Below the pieces are notes generated by a model that searched no databases, was not told the DNA's origin, and worked only from the letters and a program-made list of their open reading frames with translations. Position numbers and translations under genes: made by a program. From Sinohyriopsis cumingii (lineage: Eukaryota > Mollusca > Bivalvia > Unionida > Unionidae), in contig CM068838.1 of the NCBI GenBank assembly GCA_028554795.2, positions 129,801,428-129,865,427 on the forward strand: a stretch of DNA of 64,000 nucleotides, given 5' to 3'. Of the stretch, positions 51,582-64,000 are shown in pieces (positions within the stretch are counted from its first letter, which is position 1; every line of letters begins with the position of its first letter).

Positions 51582-53310
51582 ACAATTTTACAAGTACCTC
51601 ACAAAATGATCATTAAAAGGACAACATAAAAAGTTAAACTTCTTGTCCGCTCAGGACATATGAGAACTATGGCGACAAATCGAACTAATCCTTTGCTAGT
51701 AAAGTTATTGGTAATTGGGTTAATACGTATATTTTTCCGCAAAAGCAATTATGTTGATTATTTAATATATTTTTGAATAATAAAACAACCGTACCTGAAC
51801 AACATCAGTTATTCATTCTATTCGCAAATCAATGACTTGGGAGAATTAGACTTGATTGAACTACATCATATAGTTAATAGTTATGAGAAAAGCAATGATG
51901 ACAACATTATTGTTGGAGCTGCAAAAGGAATTATGGCGGCACATGCTACTACGTATTCTAGTGAAAGCCATCCATCGAGACAACCACTGCTATCGGAAAT
52001 TGCTCTACCTCAAACAACGGAAAATATTCATTCACCATAATCAATTTGTGGAATAGACCTGTATTCTGTTAATGGATAATATCTCTTATAGTTACATTAT
52101 ATTGAAAAATACAAAATTTTTAAGTTTTATTCCGTTCATTTGCAGGCTTATGTTATCGTTTACGACACAAACACAAACAATAGCCGACAAAAACACACCA
52201 GTATTATCACATCCCCTACGAAATATATATTAAAAAGGCAAGGTACACAGATGACATATATTTTCAATAAAACTATACAGTTCAGATACCTTAAAATGAC
52301 GACCGAAACAAAAATTTACAAGTCAAACAATATTACACAGCATATGTATGTATGTATGTATGTATGTAGGTATGTAGGTAGGTAGGTAGGTAGGCAGGCA
52401 TGCATGCATGCATGCATGTATGTATGTATGTGTGTATGTGTGTGTGTGTATGTATGTATGTATGTATGCATGTGTGTGTATGTATGTATGTATGTACGAT
52501 GTATGTATGTATGCATGTATGTATGTATGTGCGTGCGTGCGTGCGTATGTTTCTATGTATGTATGTATATATGTATGTATGCCTGTTATTTAATATTTTC
52601 TAATTCTGCAAACATATGCAGCATAAAATAAACGAAAGAAATGATAAATTCACGAACACTGATAAAATGGTTATGAAAAAAAGAATGACAATTATTGTTT
52701 TTATGTATCTCACATTCATATGCATAGACATTTTATTTGCCAATACTTTTTCTTGATAACATTCTGCATATAGCAGTTAAAGTCACACCGATTGAACAAT
52801 TTATCGGATTTGTTTGGTTTTAAACTGTCCGAGTTATCAGAAGTATATATTTTTGTATAATTATTTGAATGAGACGAAACCATAATGTCCATGCACCTAG
52901 TTAGTGACATCTTAAGATCGCATAACGACTTTATCTTTGTCCCTAGTCAATTCAATAGAGAGAAGTCGGGTTGTTCAGACTTTTGCTCCACTTTGAACAG
53001 CTGTGCAAGCCCTTTTCCTCACTGTTACATTTAAGAGAATATGTTTGCACTGCAAGTGAAAAGGTGGGGTAAATGATGTTACGTTCATGTTCAAACAGCA
53101 CGTGTAGAATCTTAATACATGGAAATTATTAACCACTTGAGATTGAAGACAGTACAGCTTCAACGAAGGGCAAGGTATACCACGAACAGGGCAGGCTCCA
53201 ACGGAATTCTGAAACTGGCTCAGTGACGATGAACAAAGCTTGGACTTACATTATCTTTCTTTTGCATGCGAGAGTCTTTTAAAAGACAAATAATATAACA
53301 TTTAACCGAC
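51582..53310. repeat. CHMP4 intron 1 remainder with (GTAT)n block
   Basis: A tetranucleotide (GTAT/GCAT)n microsatellite occupies about 52344-52586. Nothing else is recognised; open frames across the repeat are artefacts. Confidence 0.8.
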
Positions 53311-53640
53311 CGCTCTGGTGGCCTAGTGGTTAGAGCGTCCGCCTAGGATGCGAGAGGTCGCAGGTTCGAACCCCGCCCGAGTTATACCAAAGACGTTTAA
53401 AAATGATACTTGCAGCTGCCTCGTTAGGCTCTCAGCATTAGAGGTTAGTGTTAGGACTGGTCGGCCTGGTGTCAGGATAATATAACTGGATGGGAAAAGA
53501 AGCTACATGCCCGCGGCATGATGCCCCAGTTCTACACATCATTATAAACTGTCATACTGCAGGCATCTTAGCGATATGACTGACAAATTGTTAAAGCTAC
53601 GTTAAAAATTAAAATCACACACACACACACACACACACTT
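53311..53640 (+). mobile_element. tRNA-derived SINE, family 1, copy C
   Basis: Plus-strand head GGTGGCCTAGTGGTTAGAGC and GGTTCGAACCCC, then the body shared with copies A and B (GAGGTTAGTGTTAGGACTGG), ending GCTACGTTAAAAATTAAAAT followed by (CA)n. Target duplication not evident. Located 220 bp upstream of CHMP4 exon 2. Confidence 0.83.
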
Positions 53641-53863
53641 ATACACAAGTCTTAACAGGACGTTTCTAGTCACGGTGTCAACTCAAGAATAGTTTGTAGG
53701 ATAATAATCGTTATTATGTGTCCTGTTAAGATTCAGTTTCTTTTAGAGTTCTGATCTGTGTTGCAACATATGGCATTATTTTTCTGCACATGTAATGCTT
53801 CAACGCACATTGTTCATCGTATGTGTAGCAAATGCTTTACATTAGATCTTTTGGGTATTTCAG

Positions 53864-54041
53864 TCGCGTTGGCGGCACTTAAGAGGAAAAAGGGCTATGA
53901 GAAACAGCTTCTGCAGATTGATGGCACTTTATCAACAATTGAATTCCAACGAGAAGCCCTGGAGAATGCCAGCACCAACACGGAGGTGTTTAAAGCCATG
54001 GGATCGGCTTCTGCAGCCTTGAAATCTGCTCACCATAACAT
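53864..54041 (+). CDS. CHMP4: CHMP4 exon 2
   Basis: Residues 63-121 plus two bases: ALKRKKGYEKQL, DGTLSTIEFQREALENA and ALKSAHHN. 3' splice site TTTCAG at 53858-53863; 5' splice site AT|GTACAT at 54042. Phase 1 on entry, phase 2 on exit. This is the Snf7 core helix alpha-2 to alpha-3 region and the most conserved part of the gene. Confidence 0.95.
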
Positions 54042-54289
54042 GTACATAACCCCTTTATTATTGACTTGCACGTGAATGTTGTGGCATGTGAATAAACCCC
54101 ACCACCACCACCACCACCACAAGCGTTAAGATTTTGTGTTGAAATGTCTTGAACATGATCATTTTTACATTAGGTGATGTGTATTCATTTGACACTTTGG
54201 ATTTAAAGCTTCACTGACTTGGGTTGAATCCCAATCGCTGTTCTTACCGGAATCATACAATTAGTTAATCAAATAGATTTATATTAGTA

Positions 54290-55010
54290 TCACACCCTTA
54301 CAACAAAAGAGGCTACTGTGACCTGCGTGCACATTTTACGGGCCTATGTTCAGTGTTTGTACCTTGGTTATGATCATGAAAGTTTTTATCTCCAGTATAC
54401 TATTATTCCTGGAATTACGAAACTTGGCAAGAGTCTGCATCTACACCTAATCTTAAAAGTAGGTCGTTGCGACCCATATTTACACTTTGCTGAATTTGCT
54501 TAATGTCTTTTTACTGTATATTGACTGCGTCATTAAATTAGATGTCTGCATATATCACTCTTAGTACTACACCCATAGAAACATGATTGCTATTTTACAT
54601 TTTACACGCATGTTACATTTTTAGATTAGTTCATGATCACGTAGGATTGACATGCTATTGGCATACTATTCTATCTAGAATCATGAAACCTAGTGGCTGG
54701 GTAAGGACTACACTCATGGCAGAAGGAGGTCATTATTTCCCATATTTTATGATTCACCGACTTGGTATAAATTTTGCATTCGATGCCCATTTCTCAGCAT
54801 TTTTTTATGTTTCACTCACGAAATTGATGCTGATTCGCATATCTGATAGTACCACACCCTTATACAGAAAGAAGTTAACTTCTCTAAGTTTTTACGTATA
54901 GTTTGTGACCATATGAGCTTTTGCTTGATATATGCATACCGTCCTACCTAAGACCATGAAACGTGGCGAGTGAATGCTTCTTAGTTTTATATCCTTATTG
55001 CAAGGTCCAT
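54290..55010. repeat. Degenerate ~230-bp tandem repeats, intron 2
   Basis: Three diverged units sharing a phrase like TATGATCATGAAAG...ATACTATT-AT-CTGGAATTACGAAACTTGG (near 54366, 54630 and 54910) and a GGTC-TG-GACC end. Short protein-like frames here are repeats, not genes. Confidence 0.5.
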
Positions 55011-55267
55011 GTGACCTGTATGTGTTGCTTAATTAATATTCTTGTTTAGATTTCACTTATTGGGTGCATTTTATGTTCCGATCACGAATTTTTTTAATTA
55101 GATGGATCTGTGTTGAATGTGTTGAATGAAGACCAGTTGAATGTTCCACAAGCTTATCTCAATACTGTAATTTAAACTGCATTTCATAACATACAGGGTC
55201 TTGGGAAATTTACCAGCATCCTGAAAAGATTCAGTTGAGCTGTTGGTGGTATTTTGTAAAATTCTAA

Positions 55268-55500
55268 GTCCAGGGCCACATATTTATACGGCCACATATT
55301 GACAAAGTTGGGAGAGAAGGGTCATGTCTCCCTATAAGTGATGATTTAGGGCCAGATCTCCCCAAAACTGACAGTCTCGAGCAACATCTCACTGAAAATG
55401 GTTTAGAGGCTCATCGCCTCAAAACGCTGTCGAGGGCCACATTTCCCCCAAACTGAGAGTCCACTATATAAAAAAACTGAGAGACCAGGGCCAGAAATTG
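55268..55500. repeat. Degenerate minisatellite, intron 2
   Basis: Six or seven imperfect ~30-35-bp units built on GGGCCACATCTCCCCAAAAC TGA-AG (for example 55272, 55347, 55435). No coding function seen. Confidence 0.5.
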
Positions 55501-55798
55501 GAGATTGTTGAACCTGACACTCAGTAGAGATACCGTAGTTGCAGCAGCAGACAGGCAGCAGTTTAGAATGATACTTCGATATCACCGTCGTTAAGCTTAT
55601 CGATTAGCTTCTCTGCTGTTCAAGGGGACGTCTTTTCATACAGCATGCTCAGAATTAAGTAGTCATCTATCCCTTGTCGTCTCTTAATGAGTGCAATTCT
55701 ATCCTCCTCCCTAGAAACATTTTCAGGTTGCCATCTGGAGCATTTGAGACTTGTGAAGCTATAAATAAAACATTTACATTACTACCAAGTGTTATGAT

Positions 55799-55903
<105 letters not shown>

Positions 55904-57056
55904 AGCGAATCCTGTAACGTGATGATGCCTACATAAGGTTTTGTAAGTATGAAAATTATATGTTACTTTCTGTGTTGCATAAGATCGTTAATGTGATCGA
56001 TATTGTTATTTTATTGGAATATGTATGTGTGTGCTCTGCAGGGGTATTTTATTGCGGCATAAGTGGTGAGACAAGGCTCAGGAAAAATGCCTTCACACCT
56101 TGTTAGATCTTTCATTATATTTAAGTATGACTACTCATGAAAATGTAAGACTATTCAAATTTTTATCAAAATACATTAATCAATTAATATGGTGTGCGTT
56201 TCGTTGATCTAGGCTGTGCCTGTCTCAAGATCATAATTACATAGCAAACTATCAGAAATAAGACATTATCGTTACATAACCTTAAAATAATTTTGCTCTA
56301 AGCTATAACAAAACTAGCAAATTTTAAATCACTAAAAGTAATACAATCTTGTCACTTTATCCTTTAAAAAAGCTATAGTTACTTTTTCATTCTAAAACAA
56401 TTGTAAATTCTAATATTGTCAACAAGGTATACATCATTTGCATTGTCTGCTACTAAAATGAATAGAAAGTTTTTTTCAGAATTTAAAAGTGCTACTAAAA
56501 CTGATAAGAAGGTAATATTCAAGTCACCTTTTTGATCAGTTAATTATTAAGTAAGGCAGCTCAGATTTAAGTGAATGAAAATAATTAGCTTTCTTGTAAT
56601 CTAAAGGACGTCTCCTTTTACCTTCTGACTTCAAGGATATTTAAGGCTGATGAACAAACATTTCTGCTATATTGCTTTAGAATTAGATCATGACTGTAAT
56701 ATGAAGTAGAAAGTCGTAAAGTTAGGATCAACTCGTAATATTCTGTATGCAAAAGTTTCCTTGTTTGTTTAATTTATAATAGTATTTGTTCTTTCTTATC
56801 TGGATGTTTATATTAATCCCTTACAAGATGTTACTGAAACTATAACAGTGTCTAGTATGTTCAATGGTTCATACTACTACACTACCTATCTTTATAAATT
56901 GTTTCATAATAAAGATGTAACCATACATACACTAAATCAACAGATCCTACTGAATTGTATGTTAAACACAACGTCTTCAGCAGCAGACAATGCTGACATG
57001 GTGTACTTTAACTGTACGTTCCAAATAGTTGCGTAATTTTAATGTCCAATTTTCAG

Positions 57057-57171
57057 TGATGTTGAAAAGGTACATGGCCTGATGGATGATGTGGTAGAGC
57101 AACATGAAATTGGACAGGAGATTTCGGATGTAATATCTAATCCAGCTGGCTTGGGACAAGAGGTGGACGAA
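57057..57171 (+). CDS. CHMP4: CHMP4 exon 3
   Basis: Completes codon 122, then residues 123-160: DVEKVHGLMDDVVEQ, EIGQEISDVISNPAG, QEVDE. 3' splice site TTTTCAG at 57050-57056; 5' splice site GAA|GTATGG at 57172. Intron 3 (57172-59226) holds no recognised gene. Confidence 0.94.
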
Positions 57172-59226
57172 GTATGGACATTTTTGGCCGATTGCATAAT
57201 ACCAATATTCTTAGACCAAATATAGCTTGAATAAGTCTAACAAACTATGTGGTCTTTCTAAAACTGATAACAAGGTATAACTCAACTGACATCTCTGCTC
57301 AGTTTTATGTCAAGTATGGCAACTAAAATTTAGGTGAGTGATTAGGCCTTATATTACCTAATGTTCTTGGATATCATTCCGCTGCTAGACATGCTTTAAA
57401 CAGTAGCCGAAATTGATTTAAAAGGATCACACTAGAATAATTCCTCAATTACTGTGTCAAATACTGATACAAATACTCTACTGACTTATAATTAACAGAA
57501 AATTTAAAATCATTAGATAAAGAAATTTTAAAACTATCTGTTTAGGAGATTAGAAAGGATCAAAATATCTCTGGAGATGTGCTGTTCTATGATTTTAAGT
57601 ATAATAACATCCCTCTAGCCCAAGAATCATAGTATTATATGCCAAAGAGTGAAACTGATCACAAGCCATCAGTATATCAGTTCTTGGATTCATCTTAAAA
57701 AGGATGACTATTAGTGGATTCATTTATTGCAGAAGGGTTATGAGAGGTATTTGGACTTTTCTAAGCGTTTGGCATGGACCAGTTTAAATAAATTTGATCA
57801 TTGTAAACGTGTCATCCAACACTCCTAAGTCAGCTGTTATTTAAATGTTATTCTAGAACAGCAATGCACAAGCACAAAAGTTATAATTCGTGTAACTCCA
57901 TTACAGCAATGTATTCTTTCATTCACATGTTTACTAGAAACCAGATTACTATAAAAAAACAATAAAAGAAAAAACAACAAAGCTTCCGAATGGCGTTCAT
58001 ATTTACCATAAGTGATATTTTTTCATTGAAGATATTGAAAGTGTATGTATACTTGTTTACCTGTTTTTCTTGGACTACGCTATGAAAGGTAATTTAACAA
58101 AATGTCAACTTCCTTGGCCCCTATGGTTAATTTACGTCTGATTCAAATGTCAAGAAAGAGTTGCAAAGTTGTCTGTATTTTCTTTCTGGAATTGAGCACG
58201 TTTGTACCAATGCTGACCTGGCATTTTGGTTCATTATGGTGGGGAGCATTGCAAACTTAGGCAGCCTTTTAACCATTATTTATGTGTGTCCAGCCCTCTG
58301 TCTATCTATTCAAGCCTTGTGGCTATCATATTTGGATGTCGTGTTGTATGCGTAATGGATCTCTTATTTATTTAACACTCATTTTAGGGTATTATTTTGT
58401 TTACCTTATGCTTAAAATTGGGCATGGATGGACCTCAGATTTATGCTAAGACCTTATAATTGTTTCAGACAGGGTAGAAAATAACAGAATAATAGAACAG
58501 CTTGTATGTTGGAACTTCAAAATTATAAATGGTAATTACTCAGAGGCAAATAAATGTTGCTTGTATTGCATGTTAAATACAAAAGAGAAGCTGCAATGAC
58601 ATTAGGTTGGTAGATATGTTTTCTAATTTTAACAACATTTATTCCTTGGAAACTGACTTACCGTTTTCAGAAGGTAGTATGGTGTGTGTTAGTATTAGTG
58701 TATTCATGTGGCACGAAGTCTTTATTGGATGATTACTGGATAAGTGTTTGTCTTTAAAATTATATCGGCGATTCATTAAATGTAAAAGTATTTAAACTTA
58801 ATCGACCTGACCTGTATGTAATCAGGAAAGTGATTGTTATGCAGTTAATATTACAGACCCAAAACTGAAATCGCATACTTAAACGAACATCAATCTTCTA
58901 AATTTACCATTTAGTTTGGGCCCACATGGATATTATGTCTGCAAATATAGGAATGTTGGCAAGGTGGGCTATAGTAGTCACTAGTGTGGCGGCAGTAAAA
59001 TCATCAACAATATTAAATTCTTGAGAGTCAGAAGCGGTTAAACTGATATGCATACAGATTCAGGTATGATACTCTGCAGAACTTGTTTAGCATTTCTTGC
59101 TGAAGTTTTCATGCAGGGGCAAGGCATGGAATATCGTGCATGTTGTACCCATATATTTTGAACTCTGTAATATATGTGTATGCTGTTTGTAAAAGGTAAA
59201 TTTTCATACCATCTTTGTACATTCAG

Positions 59227-59362
59227 GATGACTTGCTGAAAGAGCTAGAGGAACTGGAGCTGGATGAGAAACTGATGAATGTGGGAGAACCCATTGCAGA
59301 GCTGCCATCTGTTCCGACAGAGAAGCTATCCGTTGCAAAGGCTAAACGTACTACTCTTTCAG
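59227..59362 (+). CDS. CHMP4: CHMP4 exon 4
   Basis: Residues 161-205 plus one base: DDLLKELEELELDEKL and PIAELPSVPTEKL, the acidic autoinhibitory/MIM-proximal segment. 3' splice site TTCAG at 59222-59226. I chose 5' splice site AG|GTCTAT at 59363 because its phase fits exon 5; AAAC|GTACTA slightly upstream is less likely. Confidence 0.9.
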
Positions 59363-60559
59363 GTCTATTATATGACTCGTGATTGTGGTTTTACTGTTTA
59401 TTTCTAACAAAATGCACCGAACACTCAACCAAATGCACAAACATAGCATATTATCAATCATGTTGCGTCCGCAGTATTGAAAGGTGTGTATGTGTTTGTA
59501 AAGAGATTAGGTGAAGTCGAAAATTCAAGCCAAGGTAGATAATGGAATTAAAATACCAGTTAATTGATTGTCAGTGCTTTATTATCGCTTTGGCAAATAT
59601 ATACTAATTACACAAGCATGTGCTTTGACACCCGAATTTGATATTTACTCAGCCATTATTTGGCCTCATCCAATTCTTTAATTAGTTAGTGTAGGTCGTA
59701 ATGGAGGTAACGCACGTTATTAGATAAAGGTCGCAAAAAAGTGTCGCAAAACATTTGTCATGGGAATAATTTCTTGAAACTGAAATGTCTCAAAACTTAC
59801 GGTACATTAAAAGTACTTTAAAAAAATAATGTAAAGCATGGCAACATTTCATTGAACCCAACATATGTCTTATATACTGTAACGTTTTTTAGTAATAAGG
59901 GAAAAGTCTGTTTTTTTATAAAGGTGATATCTGCTAATGTCATGACATTAAGCTGGGTTTCTCATTGACTTTGTTGGCAACCTACCCTAAGAACTATCCA
60001 TTGTACTTGCTTTTCACTGTTATTTGACTAATGTTGTATCAATTGTCCACTCCAATCATGATTTATTTTGGCGTTGTTAACTCATGATAACAGTTTAGGT
60101 TGCTAGCTCTTCCATTTTCAAAACAAGCATATTAACCATAGATATGCTTCTCAATCTGGCATTCTCTGCTTGGCTGTATACCTAACATTTTTATGAAATC
60201 CATTTTGGCCATATTTCATTATCTGACAGAATATGTCAGATCTTCTAAAAGTGATACATAAGACCAAAACTCAACACCACCTGCATCTACATCTTGTATT
60301 ATAAAGCATTTAATTTAGGAAGGAGTTTTCCGGCTTCATGATTCTGTAATGTCGTCATAATTCCTAAAGGATACTGTAGGACTCTTGACTTTGAAAGTGA
60401 AATGGAGTTTTGCTACCAACATGTTGCTTTATTGATGCTTGCTTATCTTCATCGTAATTAAGATGAAGCCAGTATGTGTTTTGCTTGTGTTGTCTTCATA
60501 ATAGTCTGTTCAGTCAATACAATAATCTGGTGTTCTCATTTCTAGAGGCGGTGGTGTAT

Positions 60560-61180
60560 AGTTATCTTTGTGTCTGTCCGTCTGCATTTCATTGTCTCAC
60601 ACTCTCGTTAGCGTAACTAGTCTCCCAATTTCGATGGATTGCCATTAACGTCGTAATTATTAATGTCATCATTTGAACATGTGTATATCGGCAAACCACT
60701 TTTCTCCCTCTTCATGTTAGAATTATTCTATGTTTGTCATTTAACCCAATGGAGCTTAGGACATAATCTCTTTTGCACACTTATTCCCCACAGTAAGTGA
60801 GGGATCTCAAAGAAGCTTAATAATTATTGTGGACATTGCATGAGGTTAAGCACATCAACGAATCACTTTGCTCCCACACTTCTTGTCAAAGCTATTGACC
60901 TTTTCACTTAAATCATATTGCAGTGTGTAACACAATATCGTTAGCGCAACTAGTCCTGCAGTGTTAGATGGATTACCGTGAAATTTGGTAAATATTATAG
61001 CTACCACAAGAAGAAGCGCATATTGAAAATTTACTTTGCTTCCGCAATTGTTCCTAGAGTTACTGTTATTTTTGTATTGTGTCTTAATCTAGTTACGGTA
61101 ACTGGGTTATTCGAGTTTTGATGAATTGCTATGAATCTTGGCAAGCTAAGAAGGTTATCAGGTAAAGATTCTCATATCGT
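60560..61180. repeat. Degenerate ~150-bp repeats, intron 4
   Basis: Repeated phrase CGTTAGCG(T/C)AACTAGTC...GATGGATT(G/A)CC(A/G)T near 60606, 60940 and 61090. No gene in this stretch. Confidence 0.45.
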
Positions 61181-61939
61181 AAAATCATAGTGTTCCTGTA
61201 AATTATTATAAGTTATTCCCCTTTCTGATTTGTACTTGAACGTATCATCTAAATGGACTTTTATTGCGATTTTAATGGATTACGTAGGAACTTTTCCATG
61301 TTACGGTCCTAGTCTAAAGATGCACGAATGGACAAATCTTTGCGGTCATGTTGCTTTTGTAAGAGTTATTGTCCATTCTGATTTACAATTGCAATGCATG
61401 ATTTTTGAATGCAGCAATTTGTGCAGGTTTCAGTTGACTGCTGTATTACCTACTACGTATAATATTCATCATCATACCTATGCTTGTTGACCTATTTTGC
61501 ACTCATACTATTTCCAGTTATGCACTTTGCTTGACGTTTGGATTCATCTCCATCACGGAAAAGGGGCTTGATGTCGGAAAGGGAGTGATCTATTTGTATC
61601 CGCACATTTCCTACCATTCCTCTAGTTTCATTGTCGTTTGAGCACATAATTCATAACCCCATCCTTGTGGTAAACTATGGAATAAACATTTAAGTCCATC
61701 GGTGAAAATAACAGCAGTTCGTTTCTTTTGACAACAAAACATAAATGTTCATCCACATGAAATGCTATATACAATGCGTTATACAGTTATAGAATGTGTT
61801 TTCTTTATAACCTTCTGGTTTTAAGGAGATGGATAATATACCCCTCCAGTAGCAGTTTTGTTTAGTATGCCAGCTACTATGATCAGTACGGAATTGGATA
61901 GAACAATGAATAAACTAATTTAACATTTCTTTTCTCTAG

Positions 61940-61992
61940 CTAGACCAGTTGAAGATGACGACCTTAACAAGCTAGAGGCATGGGCCAGCTAA
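61940..61992 (+). CDS. CHMP4: CHMP4 exon 5 (C-terminus)
   Basis: Completes codon 206 and encodes the last 16 residues, RPVEDDDLNKLEAWAS, then TAA. The L..LE.W pattern is the CHMP4 C-terminal helix that binds ALIX Bro1. 3' splice site TTTCTCTAG at 61931-61939. Confidence 0.92.
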
Positions 61993-62226
61993 ATGAGCTT
62001 AACAAAGGATGTTTATCCAATGGAGTTACGGGACCGTAGCAAATTCAGATGTGATACTGTTTGTTTGTTGTGGAGAATTTGTCATTTATCTACCCATTAT
62101 TGTGCATATTTTAGACATCAGTGATGAAGTATAATTTAAACATTAGTAACGTGCTTTTAATATCCATAAAGAAAATCTAACATTCAGATTGATTGTACAT
62201 GTCCCTTCCAGTTCCATAATATTTGT

Positions 62227-62232
62227 AATAAA
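62227..62232 (+). promoter_or_regulatory. CHMP4: CHMP4 poly(A) signal
   Basis: First AATAAA after the stop codon, giving a 3' UTR of about 260 nt. Confidence 0.65.
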
Positions 62233-62254
62233 AAATGTCAGTTTTGTTTCTTCA

Positions 62255-64000
62255 ATTTCGACTAAAACTAATGCACTCCCATTTGACATTCATATCTTCA
62301 AAAACCATTGAACCGATATGGGTCAGAAACTGATAGAACTTAACACAGGATGTTCTGTCACCTGTATCACTTAGAACATTGTCCTGGTATCAGATCATAT
62401 TAACTGTTTAGCATCCTCGTGCAATTGACATATATTAAGATTTTCAATTTATGACTATCATACTTTTATTTCAACGGTGGAAAGAAAGTTATTACCTGAA
62501 TTGTTGTTTTTAAAGAACTTTAGATTTACAAATATGATCTTGATGGAAAAAGGTATTAGATAAGTTCATTGATTATATACAGCTTTTATTTCCTCTGATG
62601 ATCGAAGAAAATGTTTGCAATATACATGACTTATTATGTTCACATGGTATCAACATTATTCAGCAGATCAAAATTAAAGATAAAGCTATTACTGAAAGTT
62701 ATATTCTGCTGATGAGCACGCGATAACCACTGAAGTTACAAAATACAGCATGCAACAATGGTAGGAATAAGCTTGTTATATCATGCACCATGCTTAATCT
62801 CTCGTATCATCAAACATGTATCTAACAACTTACAGTTGTTTATTAATTTCATATTAATATTGTTGCACGTTTTCTAACTTAATACTTATAGATAATGTAC
62901 ATTTTATGTTACATATATACCAATAGCTGCTTAAATTGTTCCATATATGTTCTTCAGAAAACACAGTTTGACAGTTTCGGATGTATTAATTTAATTTTCT
63001 TTTATGTATATTGTCGAAGGTCAAGAATTACAAATATACCTTCTCCTAATTTTCCTGTCTTCACACCTGTAACAACGCACACAAGTTTTTTTTTAAAACA
63101 TATCATAAATAATGGTACCAAGCTATATTGTACATAATTCAATAAGATGTAGCGAGGGGATATAACAAATTAACTGTTTTAACACTAAAACAATATTTCT
63201 GGGTAACAAAAGATAATGCATAGTTACTTGTAAGTTTGGATGGAATTTAAGTTAGGTGAAAGCTAGTTCTGTTGCAGAACACCTATTAAATAGAAGTGTT
63301 GATTTCAAACATAAAATATATAAGCCAATTAATGTAATACTTTTAACAATGATAACATTGAGCAGTATTGCTTTAAGACCTCGTAAATGTAACGAGCTCG
63401 ATATGAAAGGTGTCTCAAATAAATAAATTCAGTTTATGGGGAACTCGACTAAAAACTGCACGTGGTGATCCAGTATATGAAGTATCTGTAAAAAATCAAA
63501 TATTGAAATGGAAAAATTTGACATATATCTAAAAACATTTATAGGTTTGAGAAATATAAGAAACGTAAATTGTTGAAAACAAAAGTACCTGTTTTATTTT
63601 GTCGTATTTTTTGGCTTGTTAAAAATACCATCCTATGATGTATCAGGCGTAAAGTACTCTATGAAATTCTGTATATCGTTCGAAATGACCGAAAATATTT
63701 TTATTTTTAGTTGGATTCCTAAAGTCGAGTCTCTTAAGTAAATACAAATCAGATGTGGCAAAAAAACTAAAGAGGAAAACAAACTTAATATACTGTATTG
63801 AAATTATGGCTAACTGAAGAATCGTAATACACATAATACAACTGTACCGTTTCTCCAGCATCAGACACATTTAAAAGTGAAGGAGCTATTAAGATACGGA
63901 CAGCTGCGATACAAAGTAAAACATTACGAGAGGTTTTCAGAATTTCATACCAGATACTTAGAGCCTAAATTAAACTTTGCTGTTATGGCAAAGGACTATT
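62255..64000. other. Downstream intergenic, no gene seen
   Basis: AT-rich sequence without supported genes or repeats. Confidence 0.5.

Noticed and set aside
51837-52040. 67-codon ORF in CHMP4 intron 1
   Set aside because: Starts with TTG, no recognised domain, no splice signals and lies in the host intron beyond the element; likely chance.
52316-52631. Cys/Val/Met-rich or Tyr/His-rich ORFs
   Set aside because: Produced by the (GTAT)n microsatellite in several frames at once.

Overview
This is animal (metazoan) chromosomal DNA, probably from a marine lophotrochozoan such as a mollusc. That assignment is an inference from the AT-rich, microsatellite-laden intergenic DNA, tRNA-derived SINEs, an I/Nimb-like LINE and a spliced host gene. 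The host gene is recognisable: five exons from 36048 to 61992 (+) encode a 222-residue CHMP4 (ESCRT-III, Snf7 family) with consistent splice phases. Two unrelated large virus-like Maverick/Polinton DNA elements fill much of the rest. Both are bounded by terminal inverted repeats that start 5'-AG, with short target-site duplications.

Layout. 1-3520: degraded LINE copy A on the minus strand, cut by the window edge. 3521-9071: intergenic DNA with two SINEs that have visible target duplications (4651-4975 and 7877-8123). 9072-28557: Polinton 1 (19.5 kb, TSD TATAAC). 28564-33390: LINE copy B, same family and strand as copy A. 33391-36047: SINE and upstream region of the host gene. 36048-36234: CHMP4 exon 1. 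36831-51574: Polinton 2 (14.7 kb, TSD TAGTACG), inside CHMP4 intron 1. 53864-61992: CHMP4 exons 2-5, with repeat-rich introns. 62250-64000: nothing recognised.

Polinton 1 has a capsid and replication block on the minus strand: protein-primed-type DNA polymerase B, BIR protein, two F-box-like paralogues, packaging ATPase, basic core-like proteins, chromodomain integrase, membrane protein, penton, GLGD minor capsid protein, double-jelly-roll major capsid protein and adenain-like protease. The integrase and penton are uninterrupted; many other genes carry nonsense or frameshift lesions. Its most striking feature is a set of five near-identical copies of the replication-dependent histone mRNA 3' signal. 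Each is a GGCCCTTTTCAGGGCC-type stem-loop followed, always 13 nt later, by a purine-rich GAAAAGAGAT-like box resembling the histone downstream element. They lie at the 3' ends of small coiled-coil genes near the two TIRs, and three of those genes share a duplicated promoter block. This suggests a Polinton that uses the host SLBP/U7 histone 3'-end pathway.

Polinton 2 encodes a different replicator (divergent PolB followed by an SF1 helicase with a C-terminal HNH), a DDE integrase, a packaging ATPase, a hexon-like capsid protein, a jelly-roll protein split over two ORFs, a protease fused to a hydrophobic pVI-like region, a fibre-like protein, a parvovirus-type phospholipase A2, a free HNH endonuclease and a new-looking three-copy repeat domain. 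Its TIRs are about 97% identical, and most of its reading-frame breaks lie in A or T homopolymers. It is therefore either a young insertion with slippage mutations or an intact one with assembly errors.
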